Shown: one piece after another, positions 8,826 through 18,091 of the stretch
How positions within the stretch are numbered: the first letter of the stretch is position 1
Layout: the number at the start of each line of letters is the position of its first letter
DNA from: an uncultured Flavobacteriaceae bacterium
GTDB taxonomy: Bacteria; Bacteroidota; Bacteroidia; Flavobacteriales; Flavobacteriaceae
Reading direction: 5' to 3'
NCBI GenBank assembly: GCA_938084555.1
Contig: CALKFR010000039.1
Coordinates: forward strand, 1 to 36,882
DNA length: 36,882 bases
Notes under the pieces: model-generated
The model's database searches: none
What the model was told of the DNA's origin: nothing
Seen by the model: the letters and a program-made list of their open reading frames with translations, nothing else
Program-made: the position numbers and the translations under genes

Positions 8826-10217
8826 ATGAAACAAAGGCATATTCAGCATTTATATTGGAGAGCAGGTTTTGGTATTGGTTTAAAAAAGATAAATCAATTA
8901 AAATCTAAATCTAAAAATGAGATTATTAAAAATCTATTTTATGATGCCAGTAAGGTAAATCTTCTTCAATTAGATCTTTCAGAATTTAATTTTATAAAAA
9001 ACAAAAGCCCCAAGGCTCTAAAAGTTGAAATGGGTGAAGAAGCCTATAGAAAACTTCGTCAAAAAAGTCAAAGGAAAGTAAGAGATTTAAATTATGCTTG
9101 GCTTGAGAGATTAACTGAACCCTCTTCAATACTTAGAGAGAAAATGACTTTATTTTGGTCAAATGTTTTCGTTTGTAGGGATAACCATATTTTCCATATT
9201 CAACATTTTAATAACACTTTGCGAAAAAATGCCTTAGGTAATTTTAGAGAACTTGTTAAAAAGATTGCCAAAGAAGCTTCAATGAGTAAGTATCTTAACA
9301 ACAGGCAAAACAGGAAAAAAAGCCCAAATGAAAATTTTGCAAGAGAATTAATGGAGCTTTTTACTTTAGGTATTGGTAATTATACAGAACAAGACATTAA
9401 AGAATCTGCAAGAGCTTTTACAGGTTGGTCATTTAAATTGAATGGAGATTTTGTGTTGAGGAAAAAACAACATGATTCGGGTATAAAGACTTTTTTTGAT
9501 AAGAGTGGTTATTTTGATGGAGATGATATTATAGATCTCATCTTAGAGAAAAAACAGTGTGCTAGATTCATTTGTGATAAGGTTTATAGGTATTTTGTTA
9601 ATCCCATTGTAGACGAAAGTCATTTAGATGAAATTACATCGATATTCTATAAAGATTATGATATTAATAATTTAATGATGCATATTTTTAGTGCTAAATG
9701 GTTTTATAATGATAAAAATATAGGTGTTAAGATAAAATCACCCGTTGAGCTGTTAGTAGGAATCAGAAGAGTTGTTCCTGTTACTTTTATGAAAAAAAAT
9801 CAACTCAATTATTTGCAAAAAATGATGGGTCAAGTTTTATTGTACCCTGAAAATGTCTCGGGTTGGAAGGGCGGTAAAAACTGGATAGATTCTAATACAC
9901 TTATGTTTAGGATGAAATTAGCCTCATTAATTTTAAATGATGCTGTTATTAATCTAGAAGAAAAAGGAGCTTTTGAGGATTCATTTAATAAATATTATAA
10001 TAAAGAAAGAAAAAGAAATAAATATATTAAAACGATTAAGAATTGGGCTTTTTTTATAAAAAATCACTTAAATCTCAAGCCTAATGAGTTAAGAGATTTA
10101 TTGATATTGTCTAAGCTAGACAAAGATACAGCGGTCTTATTAGATGAGTTGAAAGTTACCTCTAATAAAGATTATTGTATCCAAATAATGTCTATCCCAG
10201 AATATCAACTTTGTTAA
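8826..10217 (+). CDS. DUF1800 family protein
   Basis: This 463-residue protein matches the DUF1800 pattern: an N-terminal HLYWRAGFG motif (9-17), then LREKMTLFWSN around 105-115, a long helical middle with NENFARELMELFTLG and an AFTGWSF segment, and a C-terminal YPENVSGWKGG motif. The function of this family is unknown. I see no signal peptide at this start; the first residues already belong to the domain, so it is probably cytoplasmic or exported by an unrecognised route. Ten bases separate its stop from the DUF1501 gene, and DUF1800/DUF1501 pairs are common in Bacteroidota and Planctomycetes. Placement between an FGE and xylose catabolism genes suggests a link to handling the sulfated glycan, but this is inference only. 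Confidence 0.85.
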   Translation: MKQRHIQHLYWRAGFGIGLKKINQLKSKSKNEIIKNLFYDASKVNLLQLDLSEFNFIKNKSPKALKVEMGEEAYRKLRQKSQRKVRDLNYAWLERLTEPSSILREKMTLFWSNVFVCRDNHIFHIQHFNNTLRKNALGNFRELVKKIAKEASMSKYLNNRQNRKKSPNENFARELMELFTLGIGNYTEQDIKESARAFTGWSFKLNGDFVLRKKQHDSGIKTFFDKSGYFDGDDIIDLILEKKQCARFICDKVYRYFVNPIVDESHLDEITSIFYKDYDINNLMMHIFSAKWFYNDKNIGVKIKSPVELLVGIRRVVPVTFMKKNQLNYLQKMMGQVLLYPENVSGWKGGKNWIDSNTLMFRMKLASLILNDAVINLEEKGAFEDSFNKYYNKERKRNKYIKTIKNWAFFIKNHLNLKPNELRDLLILSKLDKDTAVLLDELKVTSNKDYCIQIMSIPEYQLC

Positions 10218-10226
10218 ATTTATAGT

Positions 10227-11417
10227 ATGAAAAGAAGAGATTTTATAAAACGAAGTAGTTTAGCTAGTGGTTTATTTTTTGTACCTAATTTTATTAAAAA
10301 TATTGAAAGCGAATCTATAAATTATTTAGGGTTTAAAAAACTTGTAATCATTCAATTATCTGGAGGTAATGATGGTTTAAATAGCATTATTCCTTTCACC
10401 AATGATGTTTATTATAAAAATAGACCTCAAATTTCTATTAAAAAAAATAATCTTATCAAGGCTACTGATGAATTGGGATTTCATAAAAGTCTAGCACCTT
10501 TAAAAAACCTTTATGATGAAGGTTATTTGTCAATTATTAATAATGTAGGTTATCCTAATCCAAACAGATCACATTTCAGATCTACAGATATTTGGCAAAC
10601 TGCTAGTGATTCTAACCAATATTTAGATACAGGTTGGTTGGGGAGATATATTGAAAAATATGGAAAAATTCCTTATTCAGGAATTGAGATTGACGATAGT
10701 TTATCTCTAATAATGAAAGGAAAAAACATGAATGGTATTGCCACTAAAAATCCAAGAACTTTATTTAGTAATACCCAAACCCCCTATTTCAAAAAAGTCT
10801 TAAAATATCAAAGTGATCAACATTTGAGTGAACATAACTTAGGATATTTATACAAAACAATGATTGAAGCAAGATCATCGGCTAAATATATTTATGAAAC
10901 TTCTAAAACATATAAAAGTAATCTAGAATACCCTAATAATCCATTCGGTAAACAATTAAAAACTACAGCAGAATTCATTAATTCTCATCTTGAAAGTAAA
11001 GTATACTATGCCTCTATGGGTGGTTTCGATACTCATGCAAATCAATTTAATAGGCAAGATAGGTTATTGAGTACTTTTAGTTCTGCCATGGATGTATTTG
11101 TAAAAGATTTAAAGCAAAATAATACTTTTAAGGACACTTTAATTCTTGTTTTTTCTGAATTTGGAAGACGTGTTCAACAGAATGGTGCTGGTGGTACAGA
11201 TCATGGCGCAGCTAATAATGTGTATATTATAGGAGAAAATTTAAAAAAGAAAGGCTTTTATAATAATGCTCCAGACCTTTTAAGTTTAGATAAAAATGGT
11301 GATTTAATTCACACAGTAGACTTTAGATCAATTTATGCATCAATACTAGATAAATGGTTAGAAATTGATGACGTATCTATTTTAAATAAAACTTTTAGAA
11401 AGTTAGATTTTATTTAG
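10227..11417 (+). CDS. DUF1501 family protein with Tat-like signal
   Basis: This 396-residue protein starts with MKRRDFIKRSS followed by a short hydrophobic stretch, a twin-arginine-like export signal. The body fits DUF1501, with LVIIQLSGGNDGLNS (about 35-50), GGFDTHANQ near 265 and SEFGRRVQQNGAGGTDHGA near 309. DUF1501 is related to the alkaline phosphatase/sulfatase superfamily, and the TDHG segment resembles its metal-binding motifs. No sulfatase CxPxR signature is present, so it is not a formylglycine sulfatase. It follows the DUF1800 gene closely and is followed by a separate promoter before xylB. The biochemical role is unknown; a periplasmic hydrolase or scaffold acting with the DUF1800 partner is possible. 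Confidence 0.85.
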   Translation: MKRRDFIKRSSLASGLFFVPNFIKNIESESINYLGFKKLVIIQLSGGNDGLNSIIPFTNDVYYKNRPQISIKKNNLIKATDELGFHKSLAPLKNLYDEGYLSIINNVGYPNPNRSHFRSTDIWQTASDSNQYLDTGWLGRYIEKYGKIPYSGIEIDDSLSLIMKGKNMNGIATKNPRTLFSNTQTPYFKKVLKYQSDQHLSEHNLGYLYKTMIEARSSAKYIYETSKTYKSNLEYPNNPFGKQLKTTAEFINSHLESKVYYASMGGFDTHANQFNRQDRLLSTFSSAMDVFVKDLKQNNTFKDTLILVFSEFGRRVQQNGAGGTDHGAANNVYIIGENLKKKGFYNNAPDLLSLDKNGDLIHTVDFRSIYASILDKWLEIDDVSILNKTFRKLDFI

Positions 11418-11426
11418 TAGAATATT

Positions 11427-11491
11427 GCTTCAAGTTTACTATTTAATGCCTCATTTTTGACAATGATGCTTTTAATTTTAAAATATATTTG
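11427..11491 (+). promoter_or_regulatory. Operator and -7 box for the xylBA operon (operator copy 4)
   Basis: Half-sites CTTCAAG (11428-11434) and CCTCATT (11449-11455) lie 21 bp apart in the direction of transcription. After 28 bp comes a perfect -7 box TATATTTG (11484-11491), 26 bases before the xylB ATG. Spacing and orientation match the copies before the sulfatase-GH10, GH30 and susC operons, although this copy is the least perfect. No TTTG stands at the usual -33 spacing. Confidence 0.68.
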
Positions 11492-11517
11492 ATTGTATAT
11501 ATAACAAGTATTGAATT

Positions 11518-13002
11518 ATGTATTATTTAGGACTAGACATTGGTAGTTCTTCCGTAAAAGCTGCATTGGTTGAGATTTCTTCTGGGAAATCTATAGGAGT
11601 TGTTCAAGAACCTAGCGAAGAAATGAGCATGTTTGCTCAAAAAAACGGTTGGGCAGAACAAAAACCTGAGGATTGGTGGATGCACACTTGTAATGCGATT
11701 GCTCGTTTAAAAGCTCAGTATAGTGTTAGTAGAACTCAAATAAAAGGTATTGGTATTTCTTATCAAATGCATGGTTTAGTTTTAGTTGATAAATCTGGCA
11801 AGACTTTAAGGAAAAGTATCATATGGTGTGATAGCAGAGCTGTTGAAATTGGAAATAACGCATTTAAAGAAATAGGAGAAGATGTTTGCACCACTCATTT
11901 ATTAAATTCTCCAGCCAATTTTACTGCCTCAAAATTAAAATGGGTCCAACAACACGAACCAGAAATTTACAATCAAATTTATAAATTTATGCTACCTGGA
12001 GATTATATAGCATTTAAGTTTTCAAATAAAATAAATACTACTATTTCAGGATTATCAGAAGGTATTTTTTGGGATTTTAAAAAACAAAAAATTGCTAATT
12101 TTCTATTTGAGAGTTATGGAATTAATACCTCATTGGTTCCTGATATTGTAGATACTTTCAGTAAGCAATCAAAGGTTGATGAAAAAGGAGAGAAACAAAG
12201 TGGTATTGCAGCTGGAACACCAATTTATTATAGGGCAGGAGATCAGCCCAATAATGCATTGTCTCTGAATGTATTTCATCCAGGTGAAGTTGCTGCTACA
12301 GGTGGAACTTCAGGAGTAGTATATGCTGTTACTAACAATCTATCAGTTAAGGAAAGTTCTCGAGTTAATAATTTTGCTCATGTTAACTATCAAAAAGGGG
12401 CGTCTGCAAGAATTGGAAAATTGTTATGTATAAATGGCGCTGGAATTCAGTATCGTTGGTTGCTAAACAATCTAGCTCTTAGCTCTTATGAAGAAATGAA
12501 TGCACTGGCTTCAGAAATTCCTGTGGGATCAGATGGTGTTTGTTTAATTCCTTTTGGAAATGGTTCAGAACGCATGCTTAACAATAAAGAAATTGGAACT
12601 CGAATTGTTAATATGAATTTAAATAATCATCATAAAGGACATATTTGTAGAGCAGCTCTTGAAGGAATTGCCTTCTCTTTTGTTTATGGAATGGAAATTT
12701 TAAAATCAGATGGTATTAATGCTAGTGTTATTAGAGCTGGAAACGATAATTTATTTCGCTCTGAAATATTTGCAAATACAGTAGCTACATTAATAGAGCA
12801 AGAAATAGAGATTTTTAATACAACTGGTGCCATAGGCGCTGCTAGAGCAGCTAATTTACACACAGGTGATTTTGAATCTTTTAGGAAATCAATAATGGAC
12901 AATGATCACGTAATGACTTTCATGCCTTTTAAAGAGAAGCAACCTTATATAGATGCTTTTAAAAATTGGAAAAAAGAATTAGAACTTACTTTAAGAAAAT
13001 AA
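11518..13002 (+). CDS. xylB: Xylulokinase (FGGY family)
   Basis: This 494-residue cytosolic kinase phosphorylates D-xylulose to D-xylulose 5-phosphate for the pentose phosphate pathway. The N-terminal GLDIGSSSVKAAL ATP-binding segment, YQMHG (82-86), WCDSR (103-107) and AGDQPNNA with the probable catalytic base D242 all fit the FGGY xylulokinase subgroup, as does a later GGTSG segment. Length is normal for the family. It is the first gene of the plus-strand xylose operon, with its own promoter, and precedes xylA by 42 bases. Position next to xylose isomerase makes xylulose the substrate rather than another pentulose. Confidence 0.95.
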   Translation: MYYLGLDIGSSSVKAALVEISSGKSIGVVQEPSEEMSMFAQKNGWAEQKPEDWWMHTCNAIARLKAQYSVSRTQIKGIGISYQMHGLVLVDKSGKTLRKSIIWCDSRAVEIGNNAFKEIGEDVCTTHLLNSPANFTASKLKWVQQHEPEIYNQIYKFMLPGDYIAFKFSNKINTTISGLSEGIFWDFKKQKIANFLFESYGINTSLVPDIVDTFSKQSKVDEKGEKQSGIAAGTPIYYRAGDQPNNALSLNVFHPGEVAATGGTSGVVYAVTNNLSVKESSRVNNFAHVNYQKGASARIGKLLCINGAGIQYRWLLNNLALSSYEEMNALASEIPVGSDGVCLIPFGNGSERMLNNKEIGTRIVNMNLNNHHKGHICRAALEGIAFSFVYGMEILKSDGINASVIRAGNDNLFRSEIFANTVATLIEQEIEIFNTTGAIGAARAANLHTGDFESFRKSIMDNDHVMTFMPFKEKQPYIDAFKNWKKELELTLRK

Positions 13003-13044
13003 AAAATAAATCGTTAATAGCCCGCACGCTAAAAAATTAATTAA

Positions 13045-14361
13045 ATGGCACATAAAGAATATTTTAAAGGAATTAATAAAATTCAATTTGAAGGTAAAGA
13101 ATCAGATAACCCATTGGCTTTTAAGTATTATAATCCTGATCAAATAGTTGCAGGAAAAACAATGAAAGAGCATTTTAAATTTGCTATTGCCTATTGGCAC
13201 TCTTTCTGCGGTCAAGGAGGCGACCCTTTTGGGCCAGGTACACAAAATTTTGCTTGGGATCAATCTTCAGATCCTATTCAGGCTGCAAAAGATAAAGCAG
13301 ATGCAGCATTTGAATTTATTAGTAAAATGGGTTTTGAATATTTTTGTTTTCATGATTATGATTTAATTCAAGAAGGAACAACTCTTGCAGAATCTGAAAA
13401 ACGATTAGAGATAATCACAGATTATATAAAGGAAAAACAATCAGAAAGTGGTATAAAATTATTGTGGGGAACCGCTAACTGCTTTTCAAACCCACGCTAT
13501 ATGAACGGTGCTTCCACTAATCCAGATTTTAATGTAGTTGCAAGAGCGGGAGGTCAAGTAAAATTAGCATTGGATGCTACCATTAAATTAGGTGGTGAAA
13601 ATTATGTTTTCTGGGGAGGAAGAGAGGGCTACATGTCATTACTTAACACTGATATGGGTCGAGAATTAGATCATATGGCTCAGTTTTTAACTATGGCTAG
13701 AGATTATGCGAGGGCACAAGGGTTTAAAGGAACATTTTTCATCGAGCCTAAACCAATGGAGCCAATGAAACATCAGTATGATTTTGATTCTGCAACTGCC
13801 ATAGGATTTTTAAAAGAGTATGGTTTGGAAAAAGATTTTAAAATGAATATTGAGGTAAACCATGCTACTTTAGCTCAACATACCATGCAACATGAATTAG
13901 CTGTTGCCGCCAAAGCAGGTATGCTAGGAAGTATTGATGCAAACAGAGGTGATTATCAGAACGGATGGGATACAGATCAATTTCCAAATAATATTCAAGA
14001 GACTACAGAAGCTATGTTGGTATTTTTAGCTGCAGGTGGTTTACAAGGAGGTGGTGTTAATTTTGATGCAAAAATTAGGAGAAATTCAACAGATATGGAT
14101 GATATCTTTCATGCTCATATTGGAGGAGCAGATACTTTTGCGAGAGCTTTAATTACTGCAGATAAAATCATAACATCTTCTTCATACAGCACATTAAGAT
14201 CAAAGAGATATAGCTCTTTTAACTCTGGAAAAGGTAAAGAGTTTGAAGATGGGAAGCTTGAATTATCAGATTTATATAACATAGCTAAAGATAATGGTGA
14301 ATTAATACTGCAAAGTGGTAAGCAAGAATTATTTGAAAATATTATCAATCAATATATTTAA
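13045..14361 (+). CDS. xylA: Xylose isomerase
   Basis: This 438-residue protein is a full-length class II-type xylose isomerase that interconverts D-xylose and D-xylulose with divalent metals. Recognisable segments are [17 protein letters not shown] (50-66), the catalytic histidine region FCFHDYD (H103), [14 protein letters not shown] around 190-203, the metal-binding FIEPKP near 233 and the [12 protein letters not shown] segment near 273. It is cytosolic, with no signal peptide. It lies between xylB and the symporter in one operon, so imported xylose is processed at once. Its presence inside the locus is the clearest sign that the polysaccharide contains xylose as its main sugar. Confidence 0.97.
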   Translation: MAHKEYFKGINKIQFEGKESDNPLAFKYYNPDQIVAGKTMKEHFKFAIAYWHSFCGQGGDPFGPGTQNFAWDQSSDPIQAAKDKADAAFEFISKMGFEYFCFHDYDLIQEGTTLAESEKRLEIITDYIKEKQSESGIKLLWGTANCFSNPRYMNGASTNPDFNVVARAGGQVKLALDATIKLGGENYVFWGGREGYMSLLNTDMGRELDHMAQFLTMARDYARAQGFKGTFFIEPKPMEPMKHQYDFDSATAIGFLKEYGLEKDFKMNIEVNHATLAQHTMQHELAVAAKAGMLGSIDANRGDYQNGWDTDQFPNNIQETTEAMLVFLAAGGLQGGGVNFDAKIRRNSTDMDDIFHAHIGGADTFARALITADKIITSSSYSTLRSKRYSSFNSGKGKEFEDGKLELSDLYNIAKDNGELILQSGKQELFENIINQYI

Positions 14362-14380
14362 TTTTAAGAAGCTACTATAA

Positions 14381-16051
14381 ATGAACTACCTTATAAGAAA
14401 CATTGCATCTGTGCTTGAAAGTTTAGATTGGATTGTTTTGGGAATCTATTTTTTAGCCTTAATTGCTGTAGCAGTTTGGGTTTTTCTACAAAAAAATAAA
14501 AATACTGAAGATTATTTCCTAGCAGGAAGAAACGTAGGTTGGTTTGTCATTGGTGCTTCAATTTTTGCTTCCAATATTGGATCTGAACATGTGGTAGGTC
14601 TCGCTGGTACAGGTTTTGAATCGGGAACCCCTATGGCTCATTATGAATTGCATGCTTGGATTGTATTATTATTAGGGTGGTTATTTCTTCCTTTTTATAT
14701 TAGAAGTGGTGCTTTTACAATGCCAGAGTTTTTAGAAAAACGATTTGATGCTAAATCGAGATGGTTTCTGTCGTTATTTTCATTAGTAGCTTATGTCTTA
14801 ACAAAAGTATCGGTAACCATTTATGCTGGTGGTATTGTTGTATCAGAATTGATAGGTATTCCTTTTTGGTATGGTGCTATTGGTATTGTAATCTTTACAG
14901 GAATTTATACTGTTATAGGAGGGTTAAAAGCAGTAATCTACACAGAAACTTTACAGACTGTTATATTAATTTTAGGCTCTTTAATTATTACTTATTTAGG
15001 GCTACAAGAGGTTGGTGGTTGGAATCAACTTAGAGAGACAGTTACTGCCGTAAGTCCAGATCATTTTAATATGTGGAGACCTATGAATGATCCCAAATTT
15101 CCTTGGACTGGTCTTTTATTTGGTGGAACAATAGTTGGAATATGGTATTGGTGTACAGACCAATATATTGTTCAAAGAACACTTGCAGCAAATAATATTA
15201 AAATAGGAAGAAGAGGTGCTATTTTTGGAGCTTATTTAAAATTATTACCCATTTTAATCTTTTTAATTCCGGGAATTATTGCATTTGCATTAACCATCCA
15301 AAACCCAGAAATTTTTTCTATTGAAAAAGCTGACCGTGCTTTTCCAATGTTGGTAAAAACATTGCTACCAGTTGGGCTAAAAGGCTTAGTTGCTGGAGGT
15401 TTAATGGCTGCTCTAATGAGTTCACTCGCTTCAGTTTTTAATTCTTGTTCTACCATATTTACGATTGATATTTATAAAAAATTGAAACCAAATGCATCTG
15501 AAAAAACTCTTATTAACACAGGTAAAATCGCCACAGGGTTTATTGTTGTTTTGGGGATCATATGGATTCCAATTATGGAAAAAATTGGAGGAGGGGTTAT
15601 GTATCAATATCTTCAAAATGTGCAATCTTATATTGCACCCCCAGTTACAGCGGTATTTTTACTAGGGATTTTATGGAAACGTGTTAATTCAGAAGCTGCA
15701 ATTACAACATTAATGGCGGGTCTTGGTCTTTTAATTTTAAGATTGGGTTCAGAGATTTATTATCAAAAAGAAATTTTGTCAGGGGAAAATATAGATACTA
15801 TGTTTTATGTTTTTGCCACCATAAATTTCGCACATATGGCTATTTTTATGTTTTTATTTTCTGTTGTAATTTGTATTGCAGTTAGTTTAGCATTCAGCCC
15901 ACCAGATTATAAAAGAATTATTGGCTTATCGTTTGGAACACTAACCGAGGAGCAAAAAGCAGAACATAAGAATAGTTATGATACAATTGATATACTATTA
16001 TCTATAGTTCTTATCATTTTAGTAATTGGAATTTTAGCATATTTCACTTAA
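14381..16051 (+). CDS. Sodium/solute symporter (SSS family), probable xylose transporter
   Basis: This 556-residue polytopic membrane protein has about 14 hydrophobic segments and belongs to the SSS (SGLT-like) family. Typical features are LAGRNVGWFVIGASIFASNIGSEH near residues 48-70, the SGAFTMPEFLEKRFD loop near 107-121, and GLKAVIYTET near 181. Members use the sodium gradient to bring sugars or other solutes across the inner membrane. It starts 19 bases after xylA and is followed by an esterase and a mutarotase, so D-xylose is the likely cargo; specificity cannot be read from the sequence. Sodium coupling would fit a marine organism. Confidence 0.9.
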   Translation: MNYLIRNIASVLESLDWIVLGIYFLALIAVAVWVFLQKNKNTEDYFLAGRNVGWFVIGASIFASNIGSEHVVGLAGTGFESGTPMAHYELHAWIVLLLGWLFLPFYIRSGAFTMPEFLEKRFDAKSRWFLSLFSLVAYVLTKVSVTIYAGGIVVSELIGIPFWYGAIGIVIFTGIYTVIGGLKAVIYTETLQTVILILGSLIITYLGLQEVGGWNQLRETVTAVSPDHFNMWRPMNDPKFPWTGLLFGGTIVGIWYWCTDQYIVQRTLAANNIKIGRRGAIFGAYLKLLPILIFLIPGIIAFALTIQNPEIFSIEKADRAFPMLVKTLLPVGLKGLVAGGLMAALMSSLASVFNSCSTIFTIDIYKKLKPNASEKTLINTGKIATGFIVVLGIIWIPIMEKIGGGVMYQYLQNVQSYIAPPVTAVFLLGILWKRVNSEAAITTLMAGLGLLILRLGSEIYYQKEILSGENIDTMFYVFATINFAHMAIFMFLFSVVICIAVSLAFSPPDYKRIIGLSFGTLTEEQKAEHKNSYDTIDILLSIVLIILVIGILAYFT

Positions 16052-16066
16052 TTCTTGTCAAGAATT
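16050..16066 (+). other. Short inverted repeat after the symporter gene
   Basis: An 8-bp perfect inverted repeat, AATTCTTG and CAAGAATT with a one-base centre, overlaps the symporter stop codon. It is followed by an A/T stretch but no clear T-run. It could be a weak mRNA hairpin that separates the transporter and esterase messages, or chance in AT-rich DNA. Confidence 0.3.
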
Positions 16067-16095
16067 ACTATTTTAAGTAAATAATTTTAAATTTT

Positions 16096-16962
16096 ATGAA
16101 ATTGAAAATTAATTTCAAACTGTTTATTTTTTCATTGTTAATTAATGCTTATGCATGTGATCAAGGTATTGACTCAATGAATAATTTAGACCCAGATCTT
16201 GTTGTTGTTCCATTATCAACAAAAACGATTACGATTCCCCAAGTTATAGATGGTGTCGAACAATTAAGACCTGTAATTATTCAAGCACCTAGTGTTATAA
16301 ATCCTGACATTAATTATCCTATTGTTTTCGCTTTTCATGGTAATGGAGGGTCTAATACTAGTTGGGTAAATAGTCTAAACGCATATACTAACAATGGAGA
16401 TTTTGTTGGTATATACCCACAAGGTCACTTACAATCATGGAATTTAGGACAAGAAGCTTCTAATGCAGACGATGTAGCGTTTGTAAATTTAATTATCGAA
16501 GAATTAGAAAAATACAATAATTTAGATTTTAATAGAATGTATGCAATAGGAACATCAAATGGTTCCGGAATGGTCAATAAACTAGGAATAGAAACCACCC
16601 ATTTTAAAGCTATTGCTCCTGTTGTCTCTCAGCTAATGGAAAGTAGTCCGCTGTTACCTTCTACCCAGCCTATTTCTGTATTTCAAATTAATGGCGCAGC
16701 AGATTCAGTAATTCCAATTGAGGGAGGTCCAAGGTTCGGACATTTATTTTTAGATGCCCTTGAGAGTGCTGAATTGTGGTCCAATCATTTCAGTTGTAAT
16801 TCAACACCAGATATAGAAACTATAGGAGAAGATACTCTGTATATTTTTAAAGATTGTAACAATGGAAAAGAAATTAGATACTTGAGGGTTGAAAATGGTG
16901 GTCATGGACTTTTAAACCCTCAAATGATCAATGACATTTGGCTATTCTTTCAAAGATTTTAG
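16096..16962 (+). CDS. CE1-like alpha/beta-hydrolase esterase lipoprotein
   Basis: This 288-residue protein has a signal ending NAYAC (C21), a plausible though slightly atypical lipobox. The alpha/beta-hydrolase core shows an oxyanion segment FHGNGG (80-85), the nucleophile elbow GTSNG with S154, a probable acid D203 in AADSVIP and the catalytic H270 in NGGHG. This pattern fits the CE1/polyhydroxybutyrate-depolymerase-like group that includes acetylxylan and feruloyl esterases. It would remove ester decorations from xylan fragments outside the cytoplasm, making them accessible to the xylanases. Which ester it removes (acetyl or hydroxycinnamoyl) is unknown. It lies in the xylose operon, 44 bases after the symporter. 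Confidence 0.8.
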   Translation: MKLKINFKLFIFSLLINAYACDQGIDSMNNLDPDLVVVPLSTKTITIPQVIDGVEQLRPVIIQAPSVINPDINYPIVFAFHGNGGSNTSWVNSLNAYTNNGDFVGIYPQGHLQSWNLGQEASNADDVAFVNLIIEELEKYNNLDFNRMYAIGTSNGSGMVNKLGIETTHFKAIAPVVSQLMESSPLLPSTQPISVFQINGAADSVIPIEGGPRFGHLFLDALESAELWSNHFSCNSTPDIETIGEDTLYIFKDCNNGKEIRYLRVENGGHGLLNPQMINDIWLFFQRF

Positions 16963-17019
16963 AACTTTATAAGTTGAATAATTTTAGTTTTTTTTATAAA
17001 ATATCTTGAGAAAATAACT

Positions 17020-18054
17020 TTGACGATACAAAAAGAAATATACGCTCAATTTAACAAAGATAAAATTATCTATTCTTTTACATTAAAAAATAAAAGAGGT
17101 GTTGAAGTGAAAATTTTGAATTTCGGTGGAATTATTACTTCTATAAAAACACCAGACAAGAAAGGGTATATAGAAAATATTACTTTAGGATATGATTCAC
17201 CTCAACAATACATTGATGACAACTCCTATCTAGGGGCTATTATTGGGCGTTATGGGAATCGAATCGCTAATGGAAAATTTATCTTAGAGGACATATCGTA
17301 CACTTTAGCTAAAAATAATCCTCCTAATCATCTCCATGGAGGTCTTATGGGGTTTAATAAAAAGATATGGAAGGCCTCCTCAAAAATCAATAAAGATTCT
17401 GTTACTTTAACACTCAATTATATTAGCAAAGATATGGAAGAGGGGTTTCCAGGAAATCTTATCACTACAGTCAGCTATTCTTTAACTTCAGACAACAGCT
17501 TAGAAATTGTTTATGAGGCAAAAACAGATAAAAAAACAATTGTAAACTTAACAAACCACGCTTACTTTAACTTATCCGGAAATTTTAACAGTGATATATT
17601 AGACCACCATTTACAAATCAATGGAAACAAAATGTTACCTGTTGATGAGTTTTTAATTCCAACAGGTGATATGGATCTAGTTGAAAACACACCATTTGAC
17701 TTTAGAACTTTTAAACCTATTGGAAAAGATATTTACGCTAATAACAAACAACTAAAGTTAGGTTTAGGATATGATCATTGTTGGTGCTTAAATAACTCAG
17801 ATCAAGGAGTAAGAAAGGTTGCTTCTGCATACCATAAAAAAAGTGGTAGACTTTTAGAAGTATTCTCTGATCAGCCCGGAGTACAATTCTATTCTGGGAA
17901 TCATTTAAGTGGAGACTATCAAAAAAGGACAGGATTTTGTCTAGAAACACAACACTATCCAAACTCCCCTAATCAAAAAAAATTTCCTTCTGTTGTTCTA
18001 TGTCCAGGTGAGATCTATTCTTCAAAAACATTCTACAAATTTTTAATACAATAG
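17020..18054 (+). CDS. galM: Aldose 1-epimerase (mutarotase)
   Basis: This 344-residue cytosolic enzyme interconverts the alpha and beta anomers of sugars, supplying the anomer preferred by xylose isomerase. Family hallmarks are present: NHLHGG with H106, NLTNHAYFNL with the catalytic acid H180, and LETQHYPNSPNQ with the catalytic base E309. The start is a TTG at 17020; no in-frame ATG exists before about residue 139, and the protein would otherwise lose conserved N-terminal beta-strands, so TTG initiation is the best reading. It is the last gene of the xylose operon and converges on the GH43 gene. The substrate here is probably xylose, although galM enzymes act on several aldoses. Confidence 0.9.
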   Translation: MTIQKEIYAQFNKDKIIYSFTLKNKRGVEVKILNFGGIITSIKTPDKKGYIENITLGYDSPQQYIDDNSYLGAIIGRYGNRIANGKFILEDISYTLAKNNPPNHLHGGLMGFNKKIWKASSKINKDSVTLTLNYISKDMEEGFPGNLITTVSYSLTSDNSLEIVYEAKTDKKTIVNLTNHAYFNLSGNFNSDILDHHLQINGNKMLPVDEFLIPTGDMDLVENTPFDFRTFKPIGKDIYANNKQLKLGLGYDHCWCLNNSDQGVRKVASAYHKKSGRLLEVFSDQPGVQFYSGNHLSGDYQKRTGFCLETQHYPNSPNQKKFPSVVLCPGEIYSSKTFYKFLIQ

Positions 18055-18091
18055 TTTCAGTTAACTATTCACTAATTGTATTTTATTTTTT
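18050..18091. terminator. Weak candidate bidirectional terminator between galM and GH43
   Basis: A 7-bp stem (AATAGTT and AACTATT, 18050-18069) with a 6-base loop overlaps the galM stop, and a T-rich run (about 18079-18091) follows on the plus strand. The stem has only one G-C pair, so it is a weak structure. Its position between two convergent operons is where a shared terminator is expected. Confidence 0.3.

Noticed and set aside
10227-11417. DUF1501 protein as a seventh sulfatase
   Set aside because: It belongs to a related superfamily but has no C/S-x-P/A-x-R signature, so it cannot be a formylglycine sulfatase.
16963-17019. Possible terminator between the esterase and galM (AACTT-TAT-AAGTT then a T8 run)
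   Set aside because: The stem is only 5 bp, the T-run is more than 10 bases away, and galM would lose its only promoter; kept as likely same-operon spacing.
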